Of a stretch of 64,000 bases of DNA, positions 1 to 7,262 are shown piece after piece. The position numbers and the translations under genes were made by a program. Every line of letters begins with the position of its first letter. The first letter of the stretch is position 1. The DNA comes from Microbacterium sp. YJN-G (GTDB taxonomy: Bacteria > Actinomycetota > Actinomycetes > Actinomycetales > Microbacteriaceae): NCBI RefSeq assembly GCF_015040615.1, contig NZ_CP060402.1, positions 310,001 through 374,000 of the forward strand, in the 5' to 3' direction. The notes under the pieces were generated by a model. That model had not been told where the DNA came from and did no database searches. It worked only from the letters and a program-made list of their open reading frames with translations.

Positions 1-1242
1 GCCTGGGGCGTGATGGACGTGCTCGCCAACACCGACTTCCCCGACTGGCGCACGAAGAACTTCATACAGTCCGACGGCAAGGGCAGCCTGCTGATGATCC
101 CGCGCGAGGGCGGCACGATGGTGCGCTGCTATGTCGACCTCGGCGTGGTCGCCGCCGGCGACAGCGAGATCCGCAAGACCACCCCGGCCCAGCTCGCCGA
201 GGTTGCCAACGGCATCCTGCACCCCTATTCGATCGACGTGCGCCAGGTCGCCTGGTCGAGCGTGTACGAGGTCGGTCAGCGCGTCGCCGACCGGTTCGAC
301 GACCTCACCGCCGACTCCCCGGCCGACGCCGTGCCGCACCTCTTCCTCACCGGAGACGCCTGCCACACCCACAGCGCCAAGGCCGGCCAGGGGATGAACG
401 TGTCCATGCAGGACGCATTCAACCTGGGCTGGAAGCTCGCCGCCGTACTGCAGGGACGATCGGATGCCGCGCTGCTGCGCACCTACTCCGAGGAGCGGCA
501 GTCCGTCGCGCAGGACCTCATCGACTTCGACAAGCACTGGTCGGCCTTCATCGCCCAGCCCGCCCTCGACCCCGAGCACCCCGAGCGCGGCGGCGTCACC
601 CCGGCAGACATGCAGGCCGAGTTCGCCCGCCAGGGCCGCTACACCGCCGGCGTCGCGACACGCTACACGCCCTCGACGCTCACCGGCACCGCCGAGCACC
701 AGCAGCTCGCGACGGGCTTCGAGATCGGCACGCGCTTCCACTCGGCGCCGGTTCGCCGCATCGCCGACGCCCGGCGCATGGAGCTCGGACACTCGCACAC
801 CGCCGACGGGCGCTGGCGCATCTACGCCTTCGGCGACGAGAGCGGCGAGGCGCTGCGCGAACTCGCCGGCTGGCTGTGCGAGGGCGAGGACTCGCCCGTG
901 CGCGCGTTCACCGCACCGGATGCCGACATCGACAGCGTGATCGACGTGCACGCGGTGTTCCGCGGTGCGCACCATGACATCGACGTCACCGCGCTTCCCG
1001 GCATCCTGCTGCCGCAGTCGGGTCCGTTCGGCCTGCAGGACTGGGAGAAGGCCTGGTCGGCGGACGCCGACGACGACATCTTCGCTCGGCGGGGCATCGC
1101 CGGCGAGGGTGCGATCGTCGTGGTCCGCCCCGACCAGTACGTCGCGCAGGTGCTGCCACTGTCGGCGCGCGCCGAACTGCGCGAGTTCTTCGGCGCGTTC
1201 CTGCTGCCGGTTGGCGCTCCCGCGCCCGTGGCCGTCGCCTGA
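1..1242 (+). CDS. mobA: 3-hydroxybenzoate 4-monooxygenase-like flavoprotein (5' partial)
   Basis: This is the C-terminal part of a flavin-dependent aromatic hydroxylase. The frame is open to the left edge (it reads A-W-G-V-M-D before the first possible start), so the N-terminal FAD-binding segment lies outside. Visible are the FAD motif GDACHTHSAKAGQGMN followed by the MQDAFNLGWKLA helix, and a thioredoxin-like C-terminal domain ending near VVRPDQYVAQVLPL. From memory this resembles MobA, which hydroxylates 3-hydroxybenzoate to protocatechuate with NADPH and O2; phenol 2-monooxygenase is the main alternative. The context supports MobA, because a complete protocatechuate 4,5-cleavage operon lies 3.3 kb downstream and a MarR gene follows directly. 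Confidence 0.72.
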   Translation, partial: AWGVMDVLANTDFPDWRTKNFIQSDGKGSLLMIPREGGTMVRCYVDLGVVAAGDSEIRKTTPAQLAEVANGILHPYSIDVRQVAWSSVYEVGQRVADRFDDLTADSPADAVPHLFLTGDACHTHSAKAGQGMNVSMQDAFNLGWKLAAVLQGRSDAALLRTYSEERQSVAQDLIDFDKHWSAFIAQPALDPEHPERGGVTPADMQAEFARQGRYTAGVATRYTPSTLTGTAEHQQLATGFEIGTRFHSAPVRRIADARRMELGHSHTADGRWRIYAFGDESGEALRELAGWLCEGEDSPVRAFTAPDADIDSVIDVHAVFRGAHHDIDVTALPGILLPQSGPFGLQDWEKAWSADADDDIFARRGIAGEGAIVVVRPDQYVAQVLPLSARAELREFFGAFLLPVGAPAPVAVA

Positions 1243-1304
1243 GCGCGGCAGGTGAGTGAGCGCGGCGGATGCTGTGAGCGTGCCGCGTCCGCGGGACTGA
1301 GAGG

Positions 1305-1745
1305 ATGGATGCCGTGATGACCATGGCCGATCTCCCCGAACCGCAGCGGCACGTCGGCAACCTCATCCGCCGCGCCCAGCAGCTGCACCTGGCGACCTGG
1401 GCGCGCGTCGCGTCGGCCGAGATCACCAGTGCGCAGTACAGCATCCTCGCGGTGCTCGATCGGCTGGGCGAAGCGAGCCAGCGCGAACTGTGCGACGAGG
1501 TCGACCTCGACCGGTCGACGATCGCCGACCTCGTGCGGCGGATGGAGAAGGCAGGGCTGATCGCGCGCCGGCGCGCGGAGGGCGACGGACGCCGCAACGT
1601 CGTGACCCTCACGGCGCTCGGCGAGGCCGAGCGCGCGCGGCTCGCACCGCTCGTGATCGAGGTGCAGCGCGAGCTGACCGACCACCTGGATGCCGCCGAG
1701 ACCGACGCGCTGTTCCGCGGTCTCTGGCGGATGCTCGAGCGGTAG
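1305..1745 (+). CDS. MarR-family transcriptional regulator
   Basis: A 146-residue protein of normal MarR length. The winged helix-turn-helix spans roughly residues 45-110, with ASQRELCDEVDLDRSTIADL as helix-turn-helix and RRRAEGDGRRNVVTLT as the wing with its usual Arg/Asp pair. MarR proteins bind DNA as dimers and release it on binding small, often aromatic, ligands. It starts 62 bases after the MobA-like gene on the same strand. In Comamonas a MarR-type regulator (MobR) controls mobA, so a local role in sensing 3-hydroxybenzoate is a reasonable inference; the ligand itself cannot be read from the sequence. Confidence 0.85.
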   Translation: MDAVMTMADLPEPQRHVGNLIRRAQQLHLATWARVASAEITSAQYSILAVLDRLGEASQRELCDEVDLDRSTIADLVRRMEKAGLIARRRAEGDGRRNVVTLTALGEAERARLAPLVIEVQRELTDHLDAAETDALFRGLWRMLER

Positions 1746-1754
1746 CCTCGATCC

Positions 1755-2411
1755 ATGCCCGATTCCCCCTCCGCCTCCGCGACCCCGTGGGCGCCGCTCG
1801 CCCCCGACGTGGTCGCCGAGATGCTCTCCGCTGCATCCGTGCGGTGGTGGCTGTCGGGCGGGGCTGCGCTCGACAGGTGGGTCGGGCGCAGCATCCGCCC
1901 GCGCACGAACATCGACGTCAGCGTCGTGGCCGGCGACCTCGCGGCCCTCGTGGCCGTGCTGCCGGAGGGGTTCAGCGCCTGGGCGCCGGCAGGTGAGGAC
2001 GATCGGATCGTGCCGTTCGCGGACGCCCCGACGGATGCCGATCTGCAGCCGGTGCTGATCCGCGACGACGCCGCAGGCGCCTGGGTGCTGCAGGTGAACG
2101 CCGAAGACGGCGCGCCCCGCGCCTGGGTCTACAAGCGCGACCCGCGACTGACGCTGCCCTGGGATCGCGCGGTGCTCGACCTCGACGGCATCCCGACCGG
2201 CGCCCCCGAGGTGCAGCTGGTGTGGAAGGCGCTGCGCCCCCGCCTCGAGGACGACGTCGACAGGGATGCCGTGCTGCCGACCCTGTCGGACGAGGCGAAG
2301 CACACGTACGAGACGGCGCTGCTGCGCATCCACCCGCACTCGTCGTGGACGATCCCGATTCGCAGCCCGTTCGCGCCGGCCAAGGCCAGCTGGAACCGCA
2401 AGCGAAGCTGA
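1755..2411 (+). CDS. nucleotidyltransferase-fold protein, ANT(2'')-like
   Basis: A 218-residue protein that begins 9 bases after the MarR stop. Residues about 30-57 carry the nucleotidyltransferase pattern: WWLSGGAALDRWVGR, then RPRTNIDVSV. Aminoglycoside adenylyltransferases and relatives have GG followed by D-x-D (normally RxHxDIDV). Here the first metal-binding aspartate is Asn (N-I-D), so catalysis is uncertain. The C-terminal half has EVQLVWKALRPR, resembling the kinase/transferase helix seen in this group. A role in antibiotic resistance is not implied. The tight spacing suggests cotranscription with the MarR gene, but no functional link to aromatic catabolism is visible. Confidence 0.6.
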   Translation: MPDSPSASATPWAPLAPDVVAEMLSAASVRWWLSGGAALDRWVGRSIRPRTNIDVSVVAGDLAALVAVLPEGFSAWAPAGEDDRIVPFADAPTDADLQPVLIRDDAAGAWVLQVNAEDGAPRAWVYKRDPRLTLPWDRAVLDLDGIPTGAPEVQLVWKALRPRLEDDVDRDAVLPTLSDEAKHTYETALLRIHPHSSWTIPIRSPFAPAKASWNRKRS

Positions 2412-2441
2412 CCGGGCCGGCGATTCGCAGTGCGTATTCTG

Positions 2442-2475
2442 CGTGAATTTTTCAGATCTGTCGCTGTGATTCACG
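2442..2475. promoter_or_regulatory. inverted repeat upstream of the Fic gene
   Basis: CGTGAAT at 2442-2448 is repeated in inverted orientation as ATTCACG at 2469-2475, with 20 bases between, in an AT-richer stretch just before the Fic ribosome-binding site (TTGGAGG). The centre-to-centre distance of 27 bases could fit a dimeric repressor or a promoter-overlapping site. The arms are only 7 bases, so chance cannot be excluded. Confidence 0.35.
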
Positions 2476-2488
2476 GTAAATTGGAGGC

Positions 2489-3367
2489 ATGATCAACCGC
2501 GCGACCTGGGAGCGCGTCGACACCGTCGTCGACGAATACCGGCGGGCGGCGGCCGGCCATCCCGAGGCTCTCGCGCAGATCGCCCTCGCCGAGCTGGCGG
2601 AGGCCGTGCAGCAGTCGAACGCGATCGAGAACTCCACCCTCACGCTCGATGACACGGAGCGGATCCTAGCGGGGCTGACACCGAACGGGCGACGGGATCT
2701 GCGTGAGGTCTACGAGGCGAAGAACCTCGCAGCCGTGACCGAGGACCTTCTGCGCGGAGGTGAGGCGCTGTCCGTCGACCTGCTCCTGCGATGGCACGGC
2801 ATGCTCCTCGCCGGCATCCGCGATGATGTCGCCGGGAGGTTCCGCCGCGGCGACGAATGGGTGCGAGTCGGAGGGCATCTCGGCGCCAACCCGGCATTCG
2901 TGCCTTCACTCATTGACGACGCCTTCACGCGATTCCAGAGCGAAGACGCGTTACCGGACATCGAGCGGATCGCATGGTTCCACTGCGAGTTCGAGGTCAT
3001 CCACCCGTTCGTCGACGGCAACGGCCGGATCGGGCGGGTGCTCATCAACCGGCAGTTGCAGGACGTCGGGCTGCCGCCCGTGATCGTGCGGGCGCATAAC
3101 CGACGAGTGGACTATTACCCGCAGCTGGAGGAGTACGCCAGGACGAACTCGCACGAGGGCATGACGCGACTGCTCATCGTGCTGGTTCTCGAAGCCCTTC
3201 ACAAGCGCGTCACCCTGATCACCAGCCGGCGCGTCATCAGGCTCGCCGACTGGGCGCGTGCCGCGGGCATCGGCGCGGCATCCGCCACCAACAAGGCGAG
3301 ACGGCAGACCATACCGGCGTTCCGGATGCGCGATCGCTGGATGATCGACGAGGAGTTCGCGCTGTGA
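2489..3367 (+). CDS. Fic-domain AMPylase-like protein with N-terminal inhibitory helix
   Basis: 292 residues. The Fic active-site motif HPFVDGNGRIGR is complete (residues 172-183, catalytic His172), so transfer of AMP or another nucleotide monophosphate to a target hydroxyl is expected. The N-terminus has SNAIEN (residues 43-48), matching the (S/T)xxxE(G/N) inhibitory motif of class II Fic proteins, where the Glu blocks productive ATP binding. A C-terminal winged-helix-like segment (about 240-290) may bind DNA. The start at 2489 has TTGGAGG at a good distance. It stands alone, with no separate antitoxin gene beside it. Target unknown. Confidence 0.85.
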   Translation: MINRATWERVDTVVDEYRRAAAGHPEALAQIALAELAEAVQQSNAIENSTLTLDDTERILAGLTPNGRRDLREVYEAKNLAAVTEDLLRGGEALSVDLLLRWHGMLLAGIRDDVAGRFRRGDEWVRVGGHLGANPAFVPSLIDDAFTRFQSEDALPDIERIAWFHCEFEVIHPFVDGNGRIGRVLINRQLQDVGLPPVIVRAHNRRVDYYPQLEEYARTNSHEGMTRLLIVLVLEALHKRVTLITSRRVIRLADWARAAGIGAASATNKARRQTIPAFRMRDRWMIDEEFAL

Positions 3368-3388
3368 CGCGGCGGGCGCCGGCGTGAC

Positions 3389-3550
3389 CTACCGGGTCGC
3401 GCCGAGCTGGTCCAGCGGAGTGCGGTAGGTCTCGCGGCCGGATGCGATCGCCGTCGCCGACAGCACGCACGCGACGGTGGTGAAGGCGGCCGCCGGCCAC
3501 CAGGCGTTGCCGTTCGCGCTCCCGCCCCCGCCGCGAGCGTCCGGAGGCGC
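3389..3550 (-). pseudogene. MFS transporter C-terminal remnant
   Basis: Reading leftward, directly downstream of and in the same frame as the LysR stop, there is an uninterrupted run of about 53 codons ending at the stop 3391-3389. Its last 40 residues (AWWPAAAFTTVACVLSATAI, then ASGRETYRTPLDQLGATR) look like the last transmembrane helix and the RETxxTPL tail of metabolite:H+ symporters of the MFS. No start and no other helices are present. I read it as the surviving 3' end of a transporter gene that once lay between the Fic and LysR genes. Confidence 0.6.
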
Positions 3551-4447
3551 CTACTCGTTCGCCGACACCGAGCTCAGCACCACCGAGCGGAACCACCGCT
3601 GCGCCGGTGACAGCCTCGCCTCGCGCCGGGTGTAGAGCGAGACCGGGGTGCTGTGGCCCGGCCACGGCAGCTCGGCGATCCGCAGTCCGGTGAACCAGCC
3701 GCTGAACACCTCGGCCACGTGCCGGGGCAGCAGCACGACCAGGTCGGTGGCCTGCACGACGGCGGGGACCGTGGCGTACTCCTCGACGGTCAGGGCCACC
3801 TGCGACATCAGGCCGTGCTCGGTCAGCGTCTGTAGCGGGAAGATGTGACCGCCGCGGGCCGAGACGCGCACGAAGCGGCGCCCGGCGAACATGTCCGGCC
3901 CGGTCTCGGGGAGCGGATGCCGTTCCGACGTCAGCGCGACGTACTCGACGCCGCGCACGTGCGTGCGCCAGAGCCGCGGGCTGCCGATCATCGAGACGGT
4001 GAGGGCGAGATCGATCGTGCCGCGCACGAGACCCTCCTCGACCTGGTCGGCATCCAGTCTCTCCACCTGCAGATGCGGGCCCGACGCCTCGCGGGCGAGC
4101 GCGGCCATGATCGGCGGCAGGAAGGTCTGCTCGCCGATCGAGGTGAGTCCGAGCGAGAGCTCGCCGCGGAAGCCAGCCGGCTGGAAGTCATCCGGATCGG
4201 TCACCGTCTCGTCGATCCGCGCCAGCGCCTCGTGCAGCGGGCCGAAGAGTGCGGTCGCCTTGGCCGTGGGCACCATGTCGTGGCCTTCGCGCCGGAAGAG
4301 CTCGTCGTCGAACCTCTCGCGCAGCCGCCGCAGCGTGTAGCTCACGGTCGGTTGGGTGACGTGCAGCTGATCGGCGGCGGCGGTCACGCTGCGCAGCTCG
4401 TAGAGCACGACGAAGGTGCGCAGCTGGTTGAGATCGGCAAGGGCCAT
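3551..4447 (-). CDS. LysR-family regulator of the lig operon
   Basis: 298 residues from the ATG at 4447. The upstream in-frame codons are not LysR-like and would run into the divergent promoter. The N-terminal helix-turn-helix is clear (NQLRTFVVLYELRSVTAAAD, then QPTVSYTLRRLRERF), followed by a periplasmic-binding-like effector domain of normal length. It is divergent from the protocatechuate 4,5-cleavage operon with 106 bases between starts, the classic layout for a LysR activator of its neighbour. The inducer is probably a pathway intermediate or protocatechuate (inference). Confidence 0.88.
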   Translation of the reverse strand: MALADLNQLRTFVVLYELRSVTAAADQLHVTQPTVSYTLRRLRERFDDELFRREGHDMVPTAKATALFGPLHEALARIDETVTDPDDFQPAGFRGELSLGLTSIGEQTFLPPIMAALAREASGPHLQVERLDADQVEEGLVRGTIDLALTVSMIGSPRLWRTHVRGVEYVALTSERHPLPETGPDMFAGRRFVRVSARGGHIFPLQTLTEHGLMSQVALTVEEYATVPAVVQATDLVVLLPRHVAEVFSGWFTGLRIAELPWPGHSTPVSLYTRREARLSPAQRWFRSVVLSSVSANE

Positions 4448-4553
4448 CCATTGATGATATCTATGCGGCAACCGGTCAGCATCTATTGGACTGTATGGAA
4501 GCGGCGACTTAGAGTCGGTGGCGACCGCATCCGAGTGACAAGGACGACACGCG
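4448..4553. promoter_or_regulatory. divergent LysR/lig promoter region
   Basis: For the rightward operon I see TTGGAC (4486-4491), an 18-base spacer and TAGAGT (4510-4515), a plausible sigma-A-type promoter. ATCTAT occurs twice in direct orientation at 4459-4464 and 4481-4486, 22 bases apart (two helical turns), next to a GATATC palindrome. These are candidate contacts for the LysR tetramer. The sites overlap the start region of the LysR gene, which would allow autoregulation. Confidence 0.5.
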
Positions 4554-5585
4554 TTGATCATCGACATCCACGGCCACTACACGACCGCCCCCGCACAGCT
4601 GGGCGCCTGGCGTGACCTGCAGATCGCCTTCACGAAGGGGCAGGGCGAGGCGCCCGACCCCGCGTCCCTGAAGATCAGCGACGACGACATCCGCGAGACG
4701 ATCGAGGCGAACCAGCTGCGCCTGATGAACGACCGCGGCAGCGACATCACCGTCTTCAGCCCGCGTGCGTCCTTCATGGCGCACCACATCGGCGACCTCG
4801 CCGTCAGCAAGACCTGGGCGCGCATCTGCAACGACCTCGTCGCCCGGGTCAGCGAGCTGTTCCCCGACCGCTTCCTGATGGGCGCGATGCTGCCGCAGTC
4901 GCCCGGGGAGGCTCCCAAGACCACGGTCGAGGAGCTCACCCGCGCGGTCGAGGAGCTCGGCGCCGTCACCGTCAACCTCAACCCCGACCCCTCCGGCGGC
5001 AAGTGGAGCGCCCCGGCGCTGACCGACCGCTCGTGGTACCCGATCTACGAGAAGCTCGTCGAGTACGAGATCCCCGCGATGGTGCACGTGAGCACCACCT
5101 GCCGGCCCGACGTGTTCCACACCACCGGCGACCACTACCTCGGCGCCGACACCACCGCGGTCATGCAGCTGATCAAGGGCGACCTGTTCCGCGACTTCCC
5201 CGACCTCAAGCTCGTCATCCCGCACGGCGGCGGAGCGGTGCCCTACCACTGGGGCCGGTTCCGGGGACTGGCGATGGCACTGGGCAGGCCCGACTTCGAA
5301 GAGCACCTGCTGAACAACGTGTACTTCGACACCTGCGTGTACCACCAGCCCGGCATCGACCTGCTCACCGAGGTCGTCCCCGTCGACAACATCCTGTTCG
5401 CCAGCGAGATGATCGGCGCCGTCCGCGACGTCGATCCCCGCACCGGCCACTACTTCGACGACACCAAGCGCTACGTCGACGCGACCCCGAATCTCACCGA
5501 CGCCCAGCGTCAGCAGGTGTTCGAGGGCAACGCCCGCCGCGTCTACCCGCGCCTGGACCGCGCCCTCACCGCCCGCGGCCTGTGA
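4554..5585 (+). CDS. ligJ: 4-oxalomesaconate hydratase, LigJ type
   Basis: 343-residue amidohydrolase-superfamily protein beginning MIIDIHGHYT, the HxH-type first metal site. Other diagnostic stretches are NLNPDPSGGKW, VIPHGGGAVPYHWGRF and ILFASEMIGAVRDVDPRTGH, all of which fit LigJ of sphingomonads. LigJ hydrates the isomerised 4-oxalomesaconate product to 4-carboxy-4-hydroxy-2-oxoadipate in the protocatechuate/gallate 4,5-cleavage pathway (cytoplasm). It is the first gene of the operon, 17 bases ahead of ligK. Length agrees with the family (about 340). Confidence 0.88.
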   Translation: MIIDIHGHYTTAPAQLGAWRDLQIAFTKGQGEAPDPASLKISDDDIRETIEANQLRLMNDRGSDITVFSPRASFMAHHIGDLAVSKTWARICNDLVARVSELFPDRFLMGAMLPQSPGEAPKTTVEELTRAVEELGAVTVNLNPDPSGGKWSAPALTDRSWYPIYEKLVEYEIPAMVHVSTTCRPDVFHTTGDHYLGADTTAVMQLIKGDLFRDFPDLKLVIPHGGGAVPYHWGRFRGLAMALGRPDFEEHLLNNVYFDTCVYHQPGIDLLTEVVPVDNILFASEMIGAVRDVDPRTGHYFDDTKRYVDATPNLTDAQRQQVFEGNARRVYPRLDRALTARGL

Positions 5586-5602
5586 ACCCCGGAAGAAGAG
5601 AA

Positions 5603-6295
5603 ATGCGACTGAACAATCTCGGCATCGTCCGCACCAGCATCCAGCGCCCCGATCCCGACGACGTCGCCCGCCTGTCGGAGTTCGGCGTCGCCACGATCCA
5701 TGAGGCCATGGGCCGCGTGGGGCTCATGCGTCCGTACATCCGCCCCGCCTACAACGGCGCGAAGCTGTGCGGGCCCGCGGTGACCGTACTGCTCCAGCCG
5801 GGCGACAACTGGATGTTCCACGTCGCCGCCGAGCAGGTGCAGGAGGGCGACGTCATCGTCGCCGGCTGCACCACCGAGAGCGAGGACGGCTTCTTCGGCG
5901 AGCTGCTCGCAACCTCGCTCACCGCCCGCGGCTGCAAGGGCCTGGTCATCGACGGCGGCGTCCGCGACGTCGCCGACCTCGAGCGGATGGACTTCCCCGT
6001 CTTCTCCCGCGCGATCAACGCCAAGGGCACCGTCAAGGCCACCCTCGGCTCGGTGAACATCCCGGTAGTCGCGGCCAACGCGCTCGTCAACCCGGGCGAC
6101 GTGGTCGTCGCCGACGTCGACGGCGTCGTCGTCGTGCCGCGAGAGCTGGTCGGCGCGGTGGCGGATGCCAGCCGCAAGCGCGAGGACAACGAGGAGTCCA
6201 AGCGCCAGCAGTTCCGCGACGGGGTGCTGGGGCTCGACCTCTACAGGATGCGCGAGCCGCTCGCGGCCGCCGGCCTGGAATACGTGGAGGACTGA
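5603..6295 (+). CDS. ligK: 4-carboxy-4-hydroxy-2-oxoadipate aldolase, LigK type
   Basis: 230 residues, class II (metal-dependent) aldolase of the RraA-like/HMG-CHA aldolase family. Characteristic are the N-terminal helix VARLSEFGVATIHEAMGRVG and the active-site strand GLVIDGGVRDVADL, whose Arg-Asp pair binds substrate and metal, plus GDVVVADVDGVVVVP. It splits 4-carboxy-4-hydroxy-2-oxoadipate into pyruvate and oxaloacetate, the last step of the pathway. Start ATG at 5603 after a purine-rich GGAAGAAGAG. It sits directly between ligJ and ligI, consistent with one transcript. Confidence 0.88.
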   Translation: MRLNNLGIVRTSIQRPDPDDVARLSEFGVATIHEAMGRVGLMRPYIRPAYNGAKLCGPAVTVLLQPGDNWMFHVAAEQVQEGDVIVAGCTTESEDGFFGELLATSLTARGCKGLVIDGGVRDVADLERMDFPVFSRAINAKGTVKATLGSVNIPVVAANALVNPGDVVVADVDGVVVVPRELVGAVADASRKREDNEESKRQQFRDGVLGLDLYRMREPLAAAGLEYVED

Positions 6296-6298
6296 CGG

Positions 6299-7243
6299 AT
6301 GCCGCACACGCAGACCACGCACGGCGAGACCACCGGCGGCTTCACCAAGACCGAAGGATGGCTGGACTGGTACGACGGTCCGGCGAAGCCGACCTTCGTC
6401 CTTCCGGAGGGCGCGGTCGACGCGCACTGCCACGTCTTCGGCCCCGGGGCCGAGTTCCCGTACGCGCCCGAGCGCAAGTACACCCCGTGCGACGCATCCG
6501 CCGCCCAGCTGTTCGCCTTGCGCGACCACCTCGGGTTCGACCGCAACGTGATCGTGCAGGCCACCTGCCACGGCGCCGACAACCGCGCCCTCGTCGACGC
6601 GCTGCAGCGCAGCGAGGGGCGCGCCCGCGGCGTCGCCACCGTGCGGCGCGACGTCACCGACGAGCAGCTCGCCGAGCTGCACGAGGCCGGCGTGCGCGGC
6701 GTGCGCTTCAACTTCGTCAAGCGGCTCGTCGACCGGGTGCCCACCGACTCGCTGCAGGAGATCGTGGCGAAGATCGCCCCGTTGGCGTGGCACGTGGTCA
6801 TCTACTTCGAGGCCGAGGATCTGCCCGAGCTGTACGACTTCTTCTCCAGCATCCCCACCGACGTCGTCGTCGACCACATGGGCCGGCCCGACGTCACCAA
6901 GGATGTGAACGGCCCCGAGTTCGAACTGTTCCTGCGGTTCATGCGCGAGACCCCGAACGTGTGGACCAAGGTCTCGTGCCCCGAGCGACTCAGCGTCACC
7001 GGGCCCCGGGCGCTCGACGGCGAGCAGCACGCGTACACCGACGTCGTGCCGTTCGCCCGACGCGTGGTCGAGGAGTTCCCCGACCGCGTGCTGTGGGGAA
7101 CCGACTGGCCCCACCCCAACCTCAAGGAACACATGCCCGACGACGGGCTGCTGGTCGACTACATCCCGCAGATCGCGACGACCCCCGAGCTGCAGCGCAA
7201 GCTGCTCGTGGACAACCCGCGCCGCCTCTACTGGGCAGACTGA
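6299..7243 (+). CDS. ligI: 2-pyrone-4,6-dicarboxylate lactonase, LigI type
   Basis: 314-residue amidohydrolase-superfamily protein. DAHCHVFGPG (residues 41-50) gives the two N-terminal histidines, VIVQATCHGADN, GVRGVRFNFVKRL, VVDHMGRPDV and WGTDWPHPN follow in order, as in LigI. The enzyme opens the lactone ring of 2-pyrone-4,6-dicarboxylate to 4-oxalomesaconate without needing a metal (family knowledge). The gene starts 3 bases after the ligK stop, so translation is probably coupled. Its substrate is the product of LigC, encoded downstream. Confidence 0.9.
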   Translation: MPHTQTTHGETTGGFTKTEGWLDWYDGPAKPTFVLPEGAVDAHCHVFGPGAEFPYAPERKYTPCDASAAQLFALRDHLGFDRNVIVQATCHGADNRALVDALQRSEGRARGVATVRRDVTDEQLAELHEAGVRGVRFNFVKRLVDRVPTDSLQEIVAKIAPLAWHVVIYFEAEDLPELYDFFSSIPTDVVVDHMGRPDVTKDVNGPEFELFLRFMRETPNVWTKVSCPERLSVTGPRALDGEQHAYTDVVPFARRVVEEFPDRVLWGTDWPHPNLKEHMPDDGLLVDYIPQIATTPELQRKLLVDNPRRLYWAD

Positions 7244-7262
7244 CCACCGAAGGAGAATGACC

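Noticed and set aside
822..2474. 550-codon minus-strand frame across mobA, marR and the nucleotidyltransferase gene
   Set aside because: It crosses three genes on the other strand and its translation has no domain features.
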